A stretch of DNA of 64,000 nucleotides from Xanthobacter agilis (GCF_021730435.1 NZ_JABWGX010000016.1:1-64000), one strand, 5' to 3'. Shown: positions 46,700-55,617, numbered from the stretch's first letter. Numbers and translations: made by a program. The notes: generated by a model not told the origin, from the letters alone.

Positions 46700-47680
46700 T
46701 TACTTTGGTTGTGCAGGGTCGCGGATGAAGAAGCCGAGCTTGCTCAAGGTGGGCTCGTCGCTCACTTCCAGCAGCAGCGCGGGGGAGGCGGATTGCACTT
46801 CAAAGGCGTGCCAGGAGGGCACGCAGAAGACATCACCGCGCGTCCACTCGAAGCGGCGCTCGCCCACCTGTGCGGCGCCGGCGCCGGAGAGCACGGCGAG
46901 GATGCGCGAGGCCGTGGTCCGCGGCTCCGCCATCCGGCCGCCGGCGGGCATGTCGATGTAGGTGACGGCGACGGTGGGGATATGGGCATCGATGTCCAGC
47001 CGGTGGCGGCGCGTGCCGTCGGCGCGGGCCGGCGCCTGCTCCAGCTCCGCCCTCATCCGCTCCAGGCCGAACACGAACGGGCAGGCCTCGGGGTCGGGCA
47101 CGGAGGTCACCTCCTGGTGGCCCCCAGGCAGGTTCTCGCAGAACATGGGTTCGAGCCGGTGCACCAGCGGCACGTCCAGGACATCGATCCAATAGGCGTT
47201 GGCCGCGCCTTCGTTGTAGTGGCTGTGCCAATGCCAGTTGGGGGTGAGCAGGACGTCGCCCGCGCGCATGGGCAGCTTGATGCCGTTCACGACGGTGAAC
47301 ACCCCGTCCTCGGCATCGAGGATCAGGCGCATGGCATTGGCGGTGTGGCGGTGGGTGCGGGCATATTCGCCCGGCTTGATCATCTGGTAGGCGCACACCA
47401 GGGTGCGCACCGTGTCGTAATCATTGTCGTCCACCGGGTTGAACATGAGCAGGTTACGCCGCTCCGCATCCTCGGTGCTCATCCACGCGCCGGCGCGGTC
47501 CATGGCCTCGGCCGCCTCGGCATAGCGCCAGTTCAGGGGTTGGAAGCTGGTGCGCGGCTCGGGCCACAGGGACGAGCGCTTCTTGTGCCAACCGGCGGTG
47601 AGGTGGTTTTCGTTGAAGACGCGATAGAGATCGTCGAGGTTCTCGGCGCCGCGAATATCGGCGATGGCCCTGCTGGTCAT
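46700..47680 (-). CDS. Gentisate 1,2-dioxygenase-like cupin protein
   Basis: The 326-residue cupin enzyme has metal ligands H110 and H112 (YARTHRHTANAMRLIL) and H150/H152 in TPNWHWHSHYNE, the pattern of gentisate and related salicylate or hydroxynaphthoate dioxygenases. It differs clearly from the dioxygenase at 24355-25407, for example PNWHWHSH against GGAWHDHGH. It should cleave gentisate or a substituted gentisate. The FAH hydrolase gene lies 10 bp upstream. No maleylpyruvate isomerase gene is present in this second cluster. Confidence 0.87.
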   Translation of the reverse strand: MTSRAIADIRGAENLDDLYRVFNENHLTAGWHKKRSSLWPEPRTSFQPLNWRYAEAAEAMDRAGAWMSTEDAERRNLLMFNPVDDNDYDTVRTLVCAYQMIKPGEYARTHRHTANAMRLILDAEDGVFTVVNGIKLPMRAGDVLLTPNWHWHSHYNEGAANAYWIDVLDVPLVHRLEPMFCENLPGGHQEVTSVPDPEACPFVFGLERMRAELEQAPARADGTRRHRLDIDAHIPTVAVTYIDMPAGGRMAEPRTTASRILAVLSGAGAAQVGERRFEWTRGDVFCVPSWHAFEVQSASPALLLEVSDEPTLSKLGFFIRDPAQPK

Positions 47681-47690
47681 AGGCGGCTCC

Positions 47691-48578
47691 TCACACCGGC
47701 ATTTTCTGGAAGTCGTAGGGCTTGGCGAACACGATGTTGTGCCCGCGCGCGCCCTGCACCACCGGCACGCTCATGCGGCCGACACCGGCGATGTCGATGG
47801 TCACCACGTCGCCATCGACGATGGGGCCCACCCCGGCCGGGGTGCCGGTGGCGAAGATGTCGCCGGGGTAGAGGGTTGTCGCCGAGGAGGCGATGGCGAT
47901 CATCTGCGGAATATCGACGATGAGATCCCGCGTGTTCGCCTGCTGCCGCAGCTCGTCATTCACCCACAGGCGCATGTCCACGTTGCCGGGGTCCGGCAGT
48001 TCGTCGGCGGTGACGATCCAGGGGCCGATGGGGGTGAAGGTCTCGTAGGACTTGCGCATCACCCGCTCTTCCTTGCCGCGCACGGTGATGTCGAGCAGGC
48101 AGCAATAGCCGAACACATGCTCCAGCGCCTTTTCCGGCGGAATTTCCCGGCCCTGCTTGCCGATCACGAGGCCGATCTCGCACTCGTGGTGGATCTGCCG
48201 GCCGGGCAGCGCCGGCAGCTCGATGGGGTCGTGCGGTCCGCTCAAGGAGGAGTTCGCCTTCAGGAAAAAACCCTGGATGTTGGCGAGCCCCTTGGAGGCC
48301 ATCTCGGTGGCGTGGTCGTGATAGTTGACCGGATAGGCGATGAGCTTGTTGGGCCAGGGAACGGGCGTCTCGAGCCGGGTGCCCTCGAATGGAATGCCGG
48401 GCGCGCTGGCGATGAGCGCGGCGATGCGGGGGCGCAGGGCTTCGAAGTCGCGGATCAGCCGGTTGATGGCCACCGGGGGCCATTCGTCGGCTGAGGCTCC
48501 GCACAGGGCGCTGAGATCGACGATCTTCCGGCCGTCGGTCACGCCCACGCGCCAGCCCTCGAAACGCACCAATTTCAT
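47691..48578 (-). CDS. FAH-family hydrolase, probable fumaryl- or maleylpyruvate hydrolase
   Basis: The 295-residue protein has the FAH catalytic domain: KLIAYPVNYHDHATEMASKG, FFLKANSSLSGP, the metal ligands in HHECEIGLVIGKQG and FATGTPAGVGPI. The long N-terminal domain differs from the short hydrolase of cluster 1. It would hydrolyse the ring-cleavage product to pyruvate and a C4 acid. Because no isomerase gene is nearby it may act directly on maleylpyruvate, or rely on the cluster 1 isomerase. The start at 48578 (MKLVRFEGWRVGV) is family-typical. It heads the three-gene operon. Confidence 0.87.
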   Translation of the reverse strand: MKLVRFEGWRVGVTDGRKIVDLSALCGASADEWPPVAINRLIRDFEALRPRIAALIASAPGIPFEGTRLETPVPWPNKLIAYPVNYHDHATEMASKGLANIQGFFLKANSSLSGPHDPIELPALPGRQIHHECEIGLVIGKQGREIPPEKALEHVFGYCCLLDITVRGKEERVMRKSYETFTPIGPWIVTADELPDPGNVDMRLWVNDELRQQANTRDLIVDIPQMIAIASSATTLYPGDIFATGTPAGVGPIVDGDVVTIDIAGVGRMSVPVVQGARGHNIVFAKPYDFQKMPV

Positions 48579-48936
48579 GGATCGACCTTTCCTGCGATGC
48601 CGGTCTCGCCGGGGCTGCCAAGCCAGGGGCCGCTCGGCGCGTCGCGTCGGCTGGAAGGCGGCGTGACCGCATCGGAATGTGGGAAGAGCGCCCGGCACCG
48701 TGGGCCATGCGGGGGACCGCCCCCACCATGCCACGTCACCCGATGAACTCGTGGACCAAAGGCTAGCAAGCGGCCCCGCCGTCACAAGTCATCTTCGGCG
48801 ATGGGAGCCATCGCGGTTTGAGATGGGACATCCGGCACAACGCGGGGCATGGTGCGGCTCTCAAATAACCAAATAGTTGGTTGGCTTTTATGTCGTGGCC
48901 GGCTATGAGGATCCTCACCGCGCCCTCCCTTGATGG
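48579..48936. other. Divergent intergenic region between gentisate cluster 2 and the alpha/beta hydrolase
   Basis: About 358 bp without a supportable gene. The right part (48860-48892) is AT-rich and contains operator C and a promoter. A promoter for the minus-strand FAH operon must also be here but no good -35/-10 pair was seen on that strand. Confidence 0.55.
48869..48909 (+). promoter_or_regulatory. Operator C overlapping the promoter of the alpha/beta hydrolase gene
   Basis: CCAAATAGTTGGTTGG (48869-48884) matches operators A and B. Its last four bases start a -35 TTGGCT (48881-48886), and a 17-bp spacer leads to TATGAG (48904-48909). The register of operator and -35 is identical to that at operator A. 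The site may also serve the divergent FAH operon. Confidence 0.6.
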
Positions 48937-49806
48937 ATGGAAGGAATGCTGGACGCGACGTCTCCCAAGACCGGGTCATATCGCTCGCAACGGCTCGATC
49001 TCCATTATGTGGAGTGGGGCCGGCGCGGCGCGCCGCCGGTGCTTCTGGTGCACGGTTTTCGTGACCATTGCCGGAGCTGGGATTTCGTGGCCCGCGCGCT
49101 TGCGCGCGATCATCACCTGTTTGCGCTCGACCTGCGCGGCCATGGCGAATCCGACTGGGCCAACGGGGGAACCTATGCGCTCGATGATTTTCTCTATGAT
49201 ATTCACCGTTTCATCCGCGCCTCCGGTTTCGACAGCGTGGCCATCATCGCCCATTCCATGGGCGGCGCCGTCTGCCTGAACTACGCCGGCCTGTTCCCGG
49301 AGCGGGTGCGCCGGCTGGTGGCCATCGAGGGCACCTGGGAATTGGAGCGTCCGCGCCCGGAGGGCGCGGGCGGGGCCGCCGACTGGCTCGATCAGCTCGA
49401 TGCGCTGAGCGCACGCCCGGCGCGCCGGCTGCCCTCGCTGGAGGCGGCGTGCGCGCGGTTCGCGGCACGCCATCCGCGTCTGAGCGCGGAGATGGCGCGT
49501 CACCTCACCTGGCATGGAGTGCATCACCATGACGATGGAACGGTGAGCTGGAAACACGACCCGTTGGTCCAAGCCCGGGCGCCGGGCCGATATGACCGGG
49601 CCGCCATCGCAGGATTGTGGGGGCGCATCCGCTGCCCGGTGCTGCTGGTGCACGGTGCCGAGAGCGACAAGGGGGACGCGGGCGCCTTGGGGCTCGACCG
49701 GCATTTTCAGGATTGCCGCACCGCCACCCTCGCGGGGGCGGGCCACTGGGTTCATCACGACCGGCTTTCGGATTTCGTCGCCCTGGCCCGGACGGCGCTG
49801 CGATAG
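48937..49806 (+). CDS. Alpha/beta-fold hydrolase
   Basis: The 289-residue protein has the hydrolase marks VLLVHGFRDH (oxyanion loop), nucleophile S107 in IAHSMGGAV, an acid near D245 (HGAESDKGD) and H270 in GAGHWVHHD. It could be an esterase, thioesterase or C-C hydrolase; catabolic context suggests release of an aromatic acid from an ester. Starts at 48937 or 48946 are both possible. It is preceded by operator C and followed by a porin gene 179 bp later. Confidence 0.84.
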   Translation: MEGMLDATSPKTGSYRSQRLDLHYVEWGRRGAPPVLLVHGFRDHCRSWDFVARALARDHHLFALDLRGHGESDWANGGTYALDDFLYDIHRFIRASGFDSVAIIAHSMGGAVCLNYAGLFPERVRRLVAIEGTWELERPRPEGAGGAADWLDQLDALSARPARRLPSLEAACARFAARHPRLSAEMARHLTWHGVHHHDDGTVSWKHDPLVQARAPGRYDRAAIAGLWGRIRCPVLLVHGAESDKGDAGALGLDRHFQDCRTATLAGAGHWVHHDRLSDFVALARTALR

Positions 49807-49985
49807 GCCCGCCGCCGCGGTCGCGCGGCGGGCAGCTTCATCCGCGAAAGGAGGAGAGCCTGTCTCGAGAATTCAACCCGGACCACGGTCCGGTCGAAGC
49901 CTCGGGACGACAGAGGAGTTTGGAAGGCGGCACCCCTCGACGGGAGCCGCACAGTCAAAACAACACCAAAGAGGTGGGGGGAGGA

Positions 49986-51467
49986 ATGACGAAGATCTAT
50001 ACCGGTTTTGTGCTTGCGGGCGTCGCCTTGGTGCACGGGCTGGGTCCGGCGATCGCCGCGGACCTGGTGAAGGCTGAGAAGGCCGAGCAATATGTGAAGG
50101 TCTGCTCGGCTTTTGGCGAAGGCTATTTCTACATCCCTGGCACGGACACATGCTTGAAGCTCGGGGGCTATCTGCGGTCCGATACGTACGTGAACGCCGT
50201 AGGCACCTTCAATCCGCCGATTTCCAACGTCTCGGGCAAGGCGTTCAATGCGCCGGGGGCCGGGGTTGCCGGCTTTCCGCTGGTGACGGCGGATTCCTCC
50301 GACTATGACACCCGGACCCGCGGCCTCTTGGCGGTGGAGACGCGCACACAGACCGATTACGGCATGGTGCGCACGCTGTTCCGCTTTGGTGAGCAGTGGG
50401 ATTCCCAGGCCCAGCCTGGGGTTTCGGCAGGCGCATCCCTGTATTTCGAGCGGGCATTCATCCAGTTCGCGGGCTTCACCGCCGGTTATGCCAATTCGTT
50501 CTTCAATGCGGGAACCGGCATCACCTACATCATGGCCACGCCCTATGCGGGCGACAATATGTGGAATACGGTTCTGGCCTATACGGCGGAGTTCGGTAAC
50601 GGGATTTCGGCCTCGCTCTCCCTGGAAGATGCCGCGAACCGGAGCACGGGCGTGCAGGCCGGCGCCGCCAGCAGCGCCTATACCGAGGCGGGCGCGCTCA
50701 TCCCCACCGCCACGGGCATGTCTTATGTAGATTATCAAGCTGGCCTGCAACTGCCTGATCTCGTTGGGAATGTCCGACTTGACCAGACATGGGGCACTTT
50801 GATGCTGTCCGGCGCCCTGCACCGCGTCGGCGCGCTCTCGCCCATGGCGGCGCCGTTCACCTCCTATGTGGGCGGGAGCGCGGACAACATGCTGGGTTGG
50901 GCGGTGGGCGCCATTACAGAATTCAAGCTGCCCATGCTGGCGCCCGGCGACCGGCTCTATCTTCAGGCGAACTACGCCGATGGCGCGCTGAACTACCTCG
51001 GCCTCTCGGGCACGCCGCAGGTGCACGCCTCCGGGCTCGGCGCGATCCAGGTGGGCTCGACCCTGCTCTCGTCCAGCGGCGCGTATTACCCCATCGCCGA
51101 TGCGGTCTGGAACAACGACACCTTGAGCTACAGCACCGAAACCGGTTGGGCGATTTCGGCGCAATACAAGCATTATTGGATGCCGACCCTGAGGAGCGGC
51201 CTCTATCTCGGCTATGTGGCGGTCAACGTGCCTGAAAATACCGTGGGTGCATTCGACGTCAACGTGGCCCAGGCGGTGGCCAACCTGGTGTGGACCCCGG
51301 CCCGCAACCTCGATATCGGCGTGGAGGTGATCTATTCGCGGGTGGATGGCGAGGTGCCGCTCGCCAATCGCGCCGCCACCACCGCCACCGGCGCCGCCAC
51401 CTATGCCACCACCGGCGGGTCCACGGATGTGTGGTCGGGCGGCATGCGGGTGCAACGCAACTTCTGA
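49986..51467 (+). CDS. Outer-membrane porin, alphaproteobacterial Porin_2 type
   Basis: The 493-residue precursor has a signal peptide (MTKIYTGFVLAGVALVHGLG... ending near AIAAD) and the mature start ADLVKAEKAEQYVKVCSAFGEGYF-type segment with two cysteines (KVCSAFG, GTDTCLKLGGYLRSD) typical of rhizobial and Brucella Omp2-like porins. Alternating beta-strands run to a C-terminal phenylalanine (QRNF). It probably admits aromatic acids for the island, inferred from position. The ATG at 49986 follows GGGGGAGGA. Confidence 0.88.
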   Translation: MTKIYTGFVLAGVALVHGLGPAIAADLVKAEKAEQYVKVCSAFGEGYFYIPGTDTCLKLGGYLRSDTYVNAVGTFNPPISNVSGKAFNAPGAGVAGFPLVTADSSDYDTRTRGLLAVETRTQTDYGMVRTLFRFGEQWDSQAQPGVSAGASLYFERAFIQFAGFTAGYANSFFNAGTGITYIMATPYAGDNMWNTVLAYTAEFGNGISASLSLEDAANRSTGVQAGAASSAYTEAGALIPTATGMSYVDYQAGLQLPDLVGNVRLDQTWGTLMLSGALHRVGALSPMAAPFTSYVGGSADNMLGWAVGAITEFKLPMLAPGDRLYLQANYADGALNYLGLSGTPQVHASGLGAIQVGSTLLSSSGAYYPIADAVWNNDTLSYSTETGWAISAQYKHYWMPTLRSGLYLGYVAVNVPENTVGAFDVNVAQAVANLVWTPARNLDIGVEVIYSRVDGEVPLANRAATTATGAATYATTGGSTDVWSGGMRVQRNF

Positions 51468-51482
51468 CAAGCGAAGGCCGGT

Positions 51483-51516
51483 GCCGGACGGGGCGTCGCG
51501 TCGTGCCCCGTCCGGC
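51483..51516 (+). terminator. Strong hairpin downstream of the porin gene
   Basis: GCCGGACGGGGC (51483-51494) pairs perfectly over 12 bp with 51505-51516 around a 10-nt loop, 15 bp after the porin stop. No T-run follows, so it is either a weak terminator or a 3'-end stabiliser. Confidence 0.5.
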
Positions 51517-51673
51517 CGGGGCCGGTGCCTTCGGCGTGTTCCTCCACATGCCGTGGCCCGGCCTCACTTCTCGTTCGCGGCTGGCGCCTGTATGATGCGC
51601 GAGGTGTTCCAGGGGATCTCATGCGGCCGGGGCTTTCGCCCGCCGGGCCATGGTGAGCGCAGGGCGTGACAAC

Positions 51674-52387
51674 ATGGCGGTGACGACCACCAAGCGGCGC
51701 AAGACTTCAAAGGCCAACAAGTTTGAAATCATCCTCAAGGAGGCCGCCCGGCTGTTCTGTGAGAAGGGCTATGAAGCCACGTCTCTCGACGATGTCGCCG
51801 ATGCCGTTAGCATTCATAAGGCGACGCTCTACCATTATATACAGAGCAAGGAGGAAATACTTTATCTCTGCCTGCTGCGCTCGTTCGAGGGCTATGAGCA
51901 GCGGCTGGAAGAGATGAAGGACACCTCGGTCTCGGTGACGGATCGCCTGCGGCGCTTCTTCAGGACCCTCATCGAGGCGCAGAATAACGAGTTTGGTCGC
52001 TGCCTGTGCCTGGTGGGGCGGCAGCCGCTGGGCACGGAGAGCGGCGAGAAGATCTTGGAGTTCCAGCGCAACATGGGCTTCGCCGTGCGCCGGCTGCTGC
52101 AGGAGGGGATCGACGACGGCAGCTTCAAGGCGTGCGACACCCGCCTTGCCGCCAACATGATCTTCGGCGCCTTCAACTCGGTGCCGAAATGGCGTCGCCC
52201 GGATGCCGGCACGAGTACCCGGCAGATCGCCGAAACTTATCTCGATCTGTTCATCTCCGGCATCACCGCGCGCCCGGAGGCGGCGAAAGGCGGCCCGCCG
52301 GAGGAGATCCAAGGAGAAATCCAAGGGAAGGCGCGTCCGGCGCCGAGATCGGGCCGCCGGCAGGCCGGGCCGCGCACCCGCGGCTGA
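51674..52387 (+). CDS. TetR-family transcriptional regulator
   Basis: The 237-residue protein has an N-terminal TetR DNA-binding domain: KFEIILKEAARLFCEKGYEA, SLDDVADAVSIHKATLYHYI and KEEILYLCL. The ligand domain resembles the FadR/KstR2-like TetR_C group (FNSVPKWRRPDAGTSTRQIAE, partly), which often senses acyl-CoA. The C-terminal tail is basic and repetitive. It is the only TetR gene seen in the window, and the three CTAG-centred palindromes of the island are TetR-like, so it is the candidate repressor. No copy of the operator lies in front of it. Start at 51674 is preferred over 51650. Confidence 0.86.
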   Translation: MAVTTTKRRKTSKANKFEIILKEAARLFCEKGYEATSLDDVADAVSIHKATLYHYIQSKEEILYLCLLRSFEGYEQRLEEMKDTSVSVTDRLRRFFRTLIEAQNNEFGRCLCLVGRQPLGTESGEKILEFQRNMGFAVRRLLQEGIDDGSFKACDTRLAANMIFGAFNSVPKWRRPDAGTSTRQIAETYLDLFISGITARPEAAKGGPPEEIQGEIQGKARPAPRSGRRQAGPRTRG

Positions 52388-52443
52388 GCGGCGTCCCGGT
52401 TTTCCCGTCGAGGGCGATGGCGCGCTCGGGATGGCGCGCGTCT

Positions 52444-53166
52444 TCACCGCACCGCGGCACCCAGGGAAAGCCGCTGTTCCAGCTCCGCCGCGGCCTCCTT
52501 GCGTTCGCTGTAGCGGTCCGTGAGGTAGGGGGCGATGTCGCGGGTCAGCAGCGTGAACTTGATGAGCTCCTCCATCACATCCACCACCCGGTCGTAAAAG
52601 GCCGAGGGCGTCATGCGTCCCGCGTCGTCGAACTCGCCATAGGCCTTCGCCACCGACGATTGGTTGGGAATGGTGAGCATGCGCATCCACCGGCCGAGGA
52701 TGCGCATCTGGTTGACGGCGTTGAAAGATTGCGAGCCGCCGCAGACCTGCATCAGGGCCAGCGTGCGCCCCTGGGTCGGCCGGATGGCGCCGAGGGACAG
52801 GGGGATCCAGTCGATCTGCGCCTTCATCACCGCGCTCATGGCGCCATGCCGCTCCGGGCTGCACCAGACCTGCCCTTCGGACCAGAGGGTCAGTTCGCGC
52901 AGCTCCTGCACCTTGGGGTGCTCCACCGGCGCCCCATCCGGCAGCGGCAGGCCGTCGGCATGGAAGATGCGGGTTTCGGCGCCCAAGCGCTTGAGCAGGC
53001 GTTCCGCCTCCAGCGTCAGCAGCCGGCTGTACGAGCGCTCCCGGAGCGAGCCGTAGAGCAGGAGGATGCGCGGCGGGTGGCGGGACGGCGACGCCGGGAG
53101 CAGACGATCGAGCGAGGGGATGTCGAGAAGGGTGGCATCCAGGTTGGGTAAGGTGTCGTCGATCAC
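52444..53166 (-). CDS. arsH: ArsH, NADPH-dependent FMN reductase/organoarsenical oxidase
   Basis: The 240-residue flavoprotein begins its flavodoxin-like fold with [18 protein letters not shown] (33-50) and has [23 protein letters not shown] and [16 protein letters not shown], all ArsH marks. ArsH oxidises trivalent organoarsenicals or acts as an NADPH:FMN oxidoreductase. It is the last gene of the arsenic operon and overlaps acr3 by 4 bp. Confidence 0.93.
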   Translation of the reverse strand: MIDDTLPNLDATLLDIPSLDRLLPASPSRHPPRILLLYGSLRERSYSRLLTLEAERLLKRLGAETRIFHADGLPLPDGAPVEHPKVQELRELTLWSEGQVWCSPERHGAMSAVMKAQIDWIPLSLGAIRPTQGRTLALMQVCGGSQSFNAVNQMRILGRWMRMLTIPNQSSVAKAYGEFDDAGRMTPSAFYDRVVDVMEELIKFTLLTRDIAPYLTDRYSERKEAAAELEQRLSLGAAVR

Positions 53167-54218
53167 GGAAGGCTCCTCGCCGGGTCGCGTGCAGTGGCCC
53201 CGCTCTCATACCAGCCCTTGGAGCGGTTCACGATCCACACCACCGAGAGCATCACCGGCACCTCGATCAGCACCCCCACCACGGTGGCGAGCGCCGCGCC
53301 GGAGGTGAAGCCGAACAGGGAGATGGCCGCCGCCACCGCCAGCTCGAAGAAGTTCGAGGCCCCGATCAGCGCCGAGGGACCGGCGACGCAGTGCGCCTCC
53401 CCGGCGATGCGGTTCAGCACATAAGCGAGGCCGGCGTTGAAATAGACCTGGATCAGGATCGGCACCGCGAGCAGCGCGATCACCAGCGGCTGGGCGATGA
53501 TGGCTTCGCCCTGGAAGCCGAACAGCAGCACCAGCGTCGCCAGCAGCGCCACCAGCGACATGGGTCCGAGCCGCGCCAGAACGGCCTCCAGCGCCGCCGG
53601 CCCGCCGTGCGCCAGCAGCCGGCGGCGCAGCAGCTGCGCCGCGATCACCGGAATGACGATGTAAAGCACCACAGAGAGCACCAGCGTGCCCCAGGGCACG
53701 GTGATGGCGGACAGGCCCAGCAGCAAGGCGACGATGGGGGCGAAGGCCACCACCATGATGGCGTCGTTGAGCGCCACCTGCGACAGGGTGAAGTGCGGTT
53801 CGCCCTTGGTCAGGTTCGACCACACGAACACCATGGCGGTGCAGGGGGCGGCCGCGAGGATGATGAGGCCGGCGATATAGCTGTCGATCTGGTCGGCCGG
53901 CAGCAGCGGGCGGAACAGCCAGCCGATGAACAGCCAGCCGAGCAGCGCCATGGAGAACGGCTTCACCGCCCAGTTCACCAGCAGCGTCACGCCGATGCCG
54001 CGCCAGTGCTTGCCCACCTCGCCGAGGGCGGCGAAGTCGATCTTCAGCAGCATGGGCACGATCATCAGCCAGATGAGGATCGCCACCGGCAAATTGACCT
54101 GGGCGATCTCGATCGCGCCGATGGCGTGGAACACCGCTGGCGCCAGATGGCCGAGCAGCACCCCCACAATGATGCAGAGGCCGACCCAGAGCGTGAGATA
54201 GCGCTCGAACAAGGACAT
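53163..54218 (-). CDS. acr3: Arsenite efflux permease ACR3
   Basis: The 351-residue membrane protein has ten hydrophobic segments and the ACR3 signature [22 protein letters not shown] (in part), with the conserved cysteine in APCTAMVF. It extrudes arsenite made by the two arsenate reductases upstream. The start at 54218 ([15 protein letters not shown]) is family-typical; the frame extends further upstream but through arsC and out of family. Confidence 0.94.
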   Translation of the reverse strand: MSLFERYLTLWVGLCIIVGVLLGHLAPAVFHAIGAIEIAQVNLPVAILIWLMIVPMLLKIDFAALGEVGKHWRGIGVTLLVNWAVKPFSMALLGWLFIGWLFRPLLPADQIDSYIAGLIILAAAPCTAMVFVWSNLTKGEPHFTLSQVALNDAIMVVAFAPIVALLLGLSAITVPWGTLVLSVVLYIVIPVIAAQLLRRRLLAHGGPAALEAVLARLGPMSLVALLATLVLLFGFQGEAIIAQPLVIALLAVPILIQVYFNAGLAYVLNRIAGEAHCVAGPSALIGASNFFELAVAAAISLFGFTSGAALATVVGVLIEVPVMLSVVWIVNRSKGWYESGATARDPARSLP

Positions 54219-54235
54219 GTTGAACCTCCGATGAG

Positions 54236-54658
54236 TCAGCCGCCGACAGGGTGGCCGGCGTGGTCCACCACGCGCGTGCCGTCCTCCTTGGTGAAGGCGC
54301 CCTGCTGCGGTGGCAGCAGGTCCAGCACCAGCTCCGACGGGCGGCACAGGCGCACGCCCTTGGGCGAGACCACGATGGGCCGGTTGATGAGGATGGGATG
54401 GGCCATCATGGCGTCCAGCAGCGCGTCGTCGCTCAGGGCGGGGTTGTCGAGGCCCAGCTCCCCAAAGGGCGTGCCTTTCTCGCGCAGCACGTCCCGAACC
54501 GAGAGGCCGGCGCGGGCGATGAGCTGGCTCAGAAGCGCGCGCGAGGGCGGCGTCTTCAGATATTCGATGATGTGTGGCTCGACGCCGGCGTTGCGGATCA
54601 GCGCCAGCGTGTTGCGCGAGGTGCCGCAATCGGGGTTGTGGTAGATGATGACATCCAT
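54236..54658 (-). CDS. arsC: Arsenate reductase ArsC, glutaredoxin-dependent type
   Basis: The 140-residue enzyme has its active cysteine C11 in IYHNPDCGTSRNTLAL and the arginine/asparagine region HPILINRPIVVSPKGVRLCRP. It reduces arsenate with glutathione and glutaredoxin. It lies 17 bp before acr3 and 9 bp after an unrelated arsenate reductase gene. Confidence 0.94.
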   Translation of the reverse strand: MDVIIYHNPDCGTSRNTLALIRNAGVEPHIIEYLKTPPSRALLSQLIARAGLSVRDVLREKGTPFGELGLDNPALSDDALLDAMMAHPILINRPIVVSPKGVRLCRPSELVLDLLPPQQGAFTKEDGTRVVDHAGHPVGG

Positions 54659-54667
54659 GGTGGCACC

Positions 54668-55207
54668 TCAGGCGACGTCGGGGCGGGGCGTGGTTGAGCC
54701 GCCAAGGCGGCCGATCTCGCGCAGCTTGGTACCGAGGGCGAGGCGGTCCAGCTTGGCGAAGGGCAGGGCCGTGAACACCGAGATGCGGTTCTTCAGATAA
54801 CGGAAAGCGGCGACGAACGCGGCCTCCTTCTGGATATCGGAGCCTTGCACCGCCGCGGGGTCCTCGATGCCCCAATGGGCGGTCATCGGCTGGCCCGGCC
54901 AGATGGGGCAGGTTTCGCCCGCGGCGTTGTCGCAGACGGTGAAGACGAAATCCATGATGGGCGCGCCCGGCGCGGCGAACTCCAGCCAGCTCTTGGAGCG
55001 CAGGCCCTCGGCCGGATAATCGCCGGCTTGCAGCACCTTGAGCGCGAACGGGTTGACCGCGCCCTTGGGATGGCTGCCCGCCGAAAAGGCGCGGAAGCGG
55101 CCGGCGCCGTCCTTGGCCAGGATGCTTTCGGCGAGGATGGAACGGGCGGAATTGCCGGTGCACAGGAACAGCACGTTGAAGACGTGCCCGGTGGACGTGT
55201 CAGGCAT
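54668..55207 (-). CDS. arsC: Arsenate reductase, low-molecular-weight phosphatase type
   Basis: The 179-residue protein starts with the P-loop FLCTGNSARSILAES (C16) and contains FVFTVCDNAAGETCPIWPG, which supplies the second and third redox cysteines of the thioredoxin-type ArsC family. It overlaps arsR by 8 bp. Having both arsenate reductase classes in one operon gives two electron routes (thioredoxin and glutathione). Confidence 0.92.
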   Translation of the reverse strand: MPDTSTGHVFNVLFLCTGNSARSILAESILAKDGAGRFRAFSAGSHPKGAVNPFALKVLQAGDYPAEGLRSKSWLEFAAPGAPIMDFVFTVCDNAAGETCPIWPGQPMTAHWGIEDPAAVQGSDIQKEAAFVAAFRYLKNRISVFTALPFAKLDRLALGTKLREIGRLGGSTTPRPDVA

Positions 55208-55592
55208 GGGTGTCCTCGGTTTTAGCGCTCTCGGTGTTGGAGCTCTCGGATTCGGGTTCGCAGACGCATGACAAAGCGCTCACGGCCGGCGCGCAGACGT
55301 CCGGGTGGCCGTTGCAGCAATCCTTCATCAGGAAGGCGATGAGGCCGGAGAGTGTCGGCAGGGCGGCGCTGTAGATGATCGAACGCCCCTCCCGGCGCGA
55401 GCAGACGAGGCCTGCCTGCTCCAGGTGGCTCAGATGGAACGACGTGCGCGAGGATGAGGCGCCGCCCATGGCCGCGCCGATGGCGCCGGCCGGCAGGCCC
55501 TCCGGTCCCGCCCGGACCAGGAGGCGCACAATGCGCAGCCGCGTCTCCTGGGAGAGCGCGGCGAAGGCGGTGAGGGCCTGGGGTTCGTTCAT
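55200..55592 (-). CDS. arsR: Arsenic-responsive repressor ArsR
   Basis: The 130-residue winged-helix protein has QETRLRIVRLLVRAG, SRTSFHLSHLEQAGLVCSRREG and SIIYSA. Likely arsenite ligands are the vicinal C92/C93 with C100 in DCCNGHPDVC; C109 and C111 follow. It heads the operon arsR-arsC-arsC-acr3-arsH and should bind the palindrome just upstream of its own start. Confidence 0.94.
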   Translation of the reverse strand: MNEPQALTAFAALSQETRLRIVRLLVRAGPEGLPAGAIGAAMGGASSSRTSFHLSHLEQAGLVCSRREGRSIIYSAALPTLSGLIAFLMKDCCNGHPDVCAPAVSALSCVCEPESESSNTESAKTEDTHA

Positions 55593-55595
55593 GAC

Positions 55596-55617
55596 ATATC
55601 AATAACTATTGAGATAT
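55596..55617 (-). promoter_or_regulatory. Putative ArsR operator
   Basis: ATATCAATA-AC-TATTGAGATAT (55596-55617) is a nearly perfect inverted repeat immediately before the arsR start, in an AT-rich patch. Sequences of this form (ATATCAAT...ATTGATAT type) are typical ArsR sites, so autoregulation is inferred. Confidence 0.65.
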
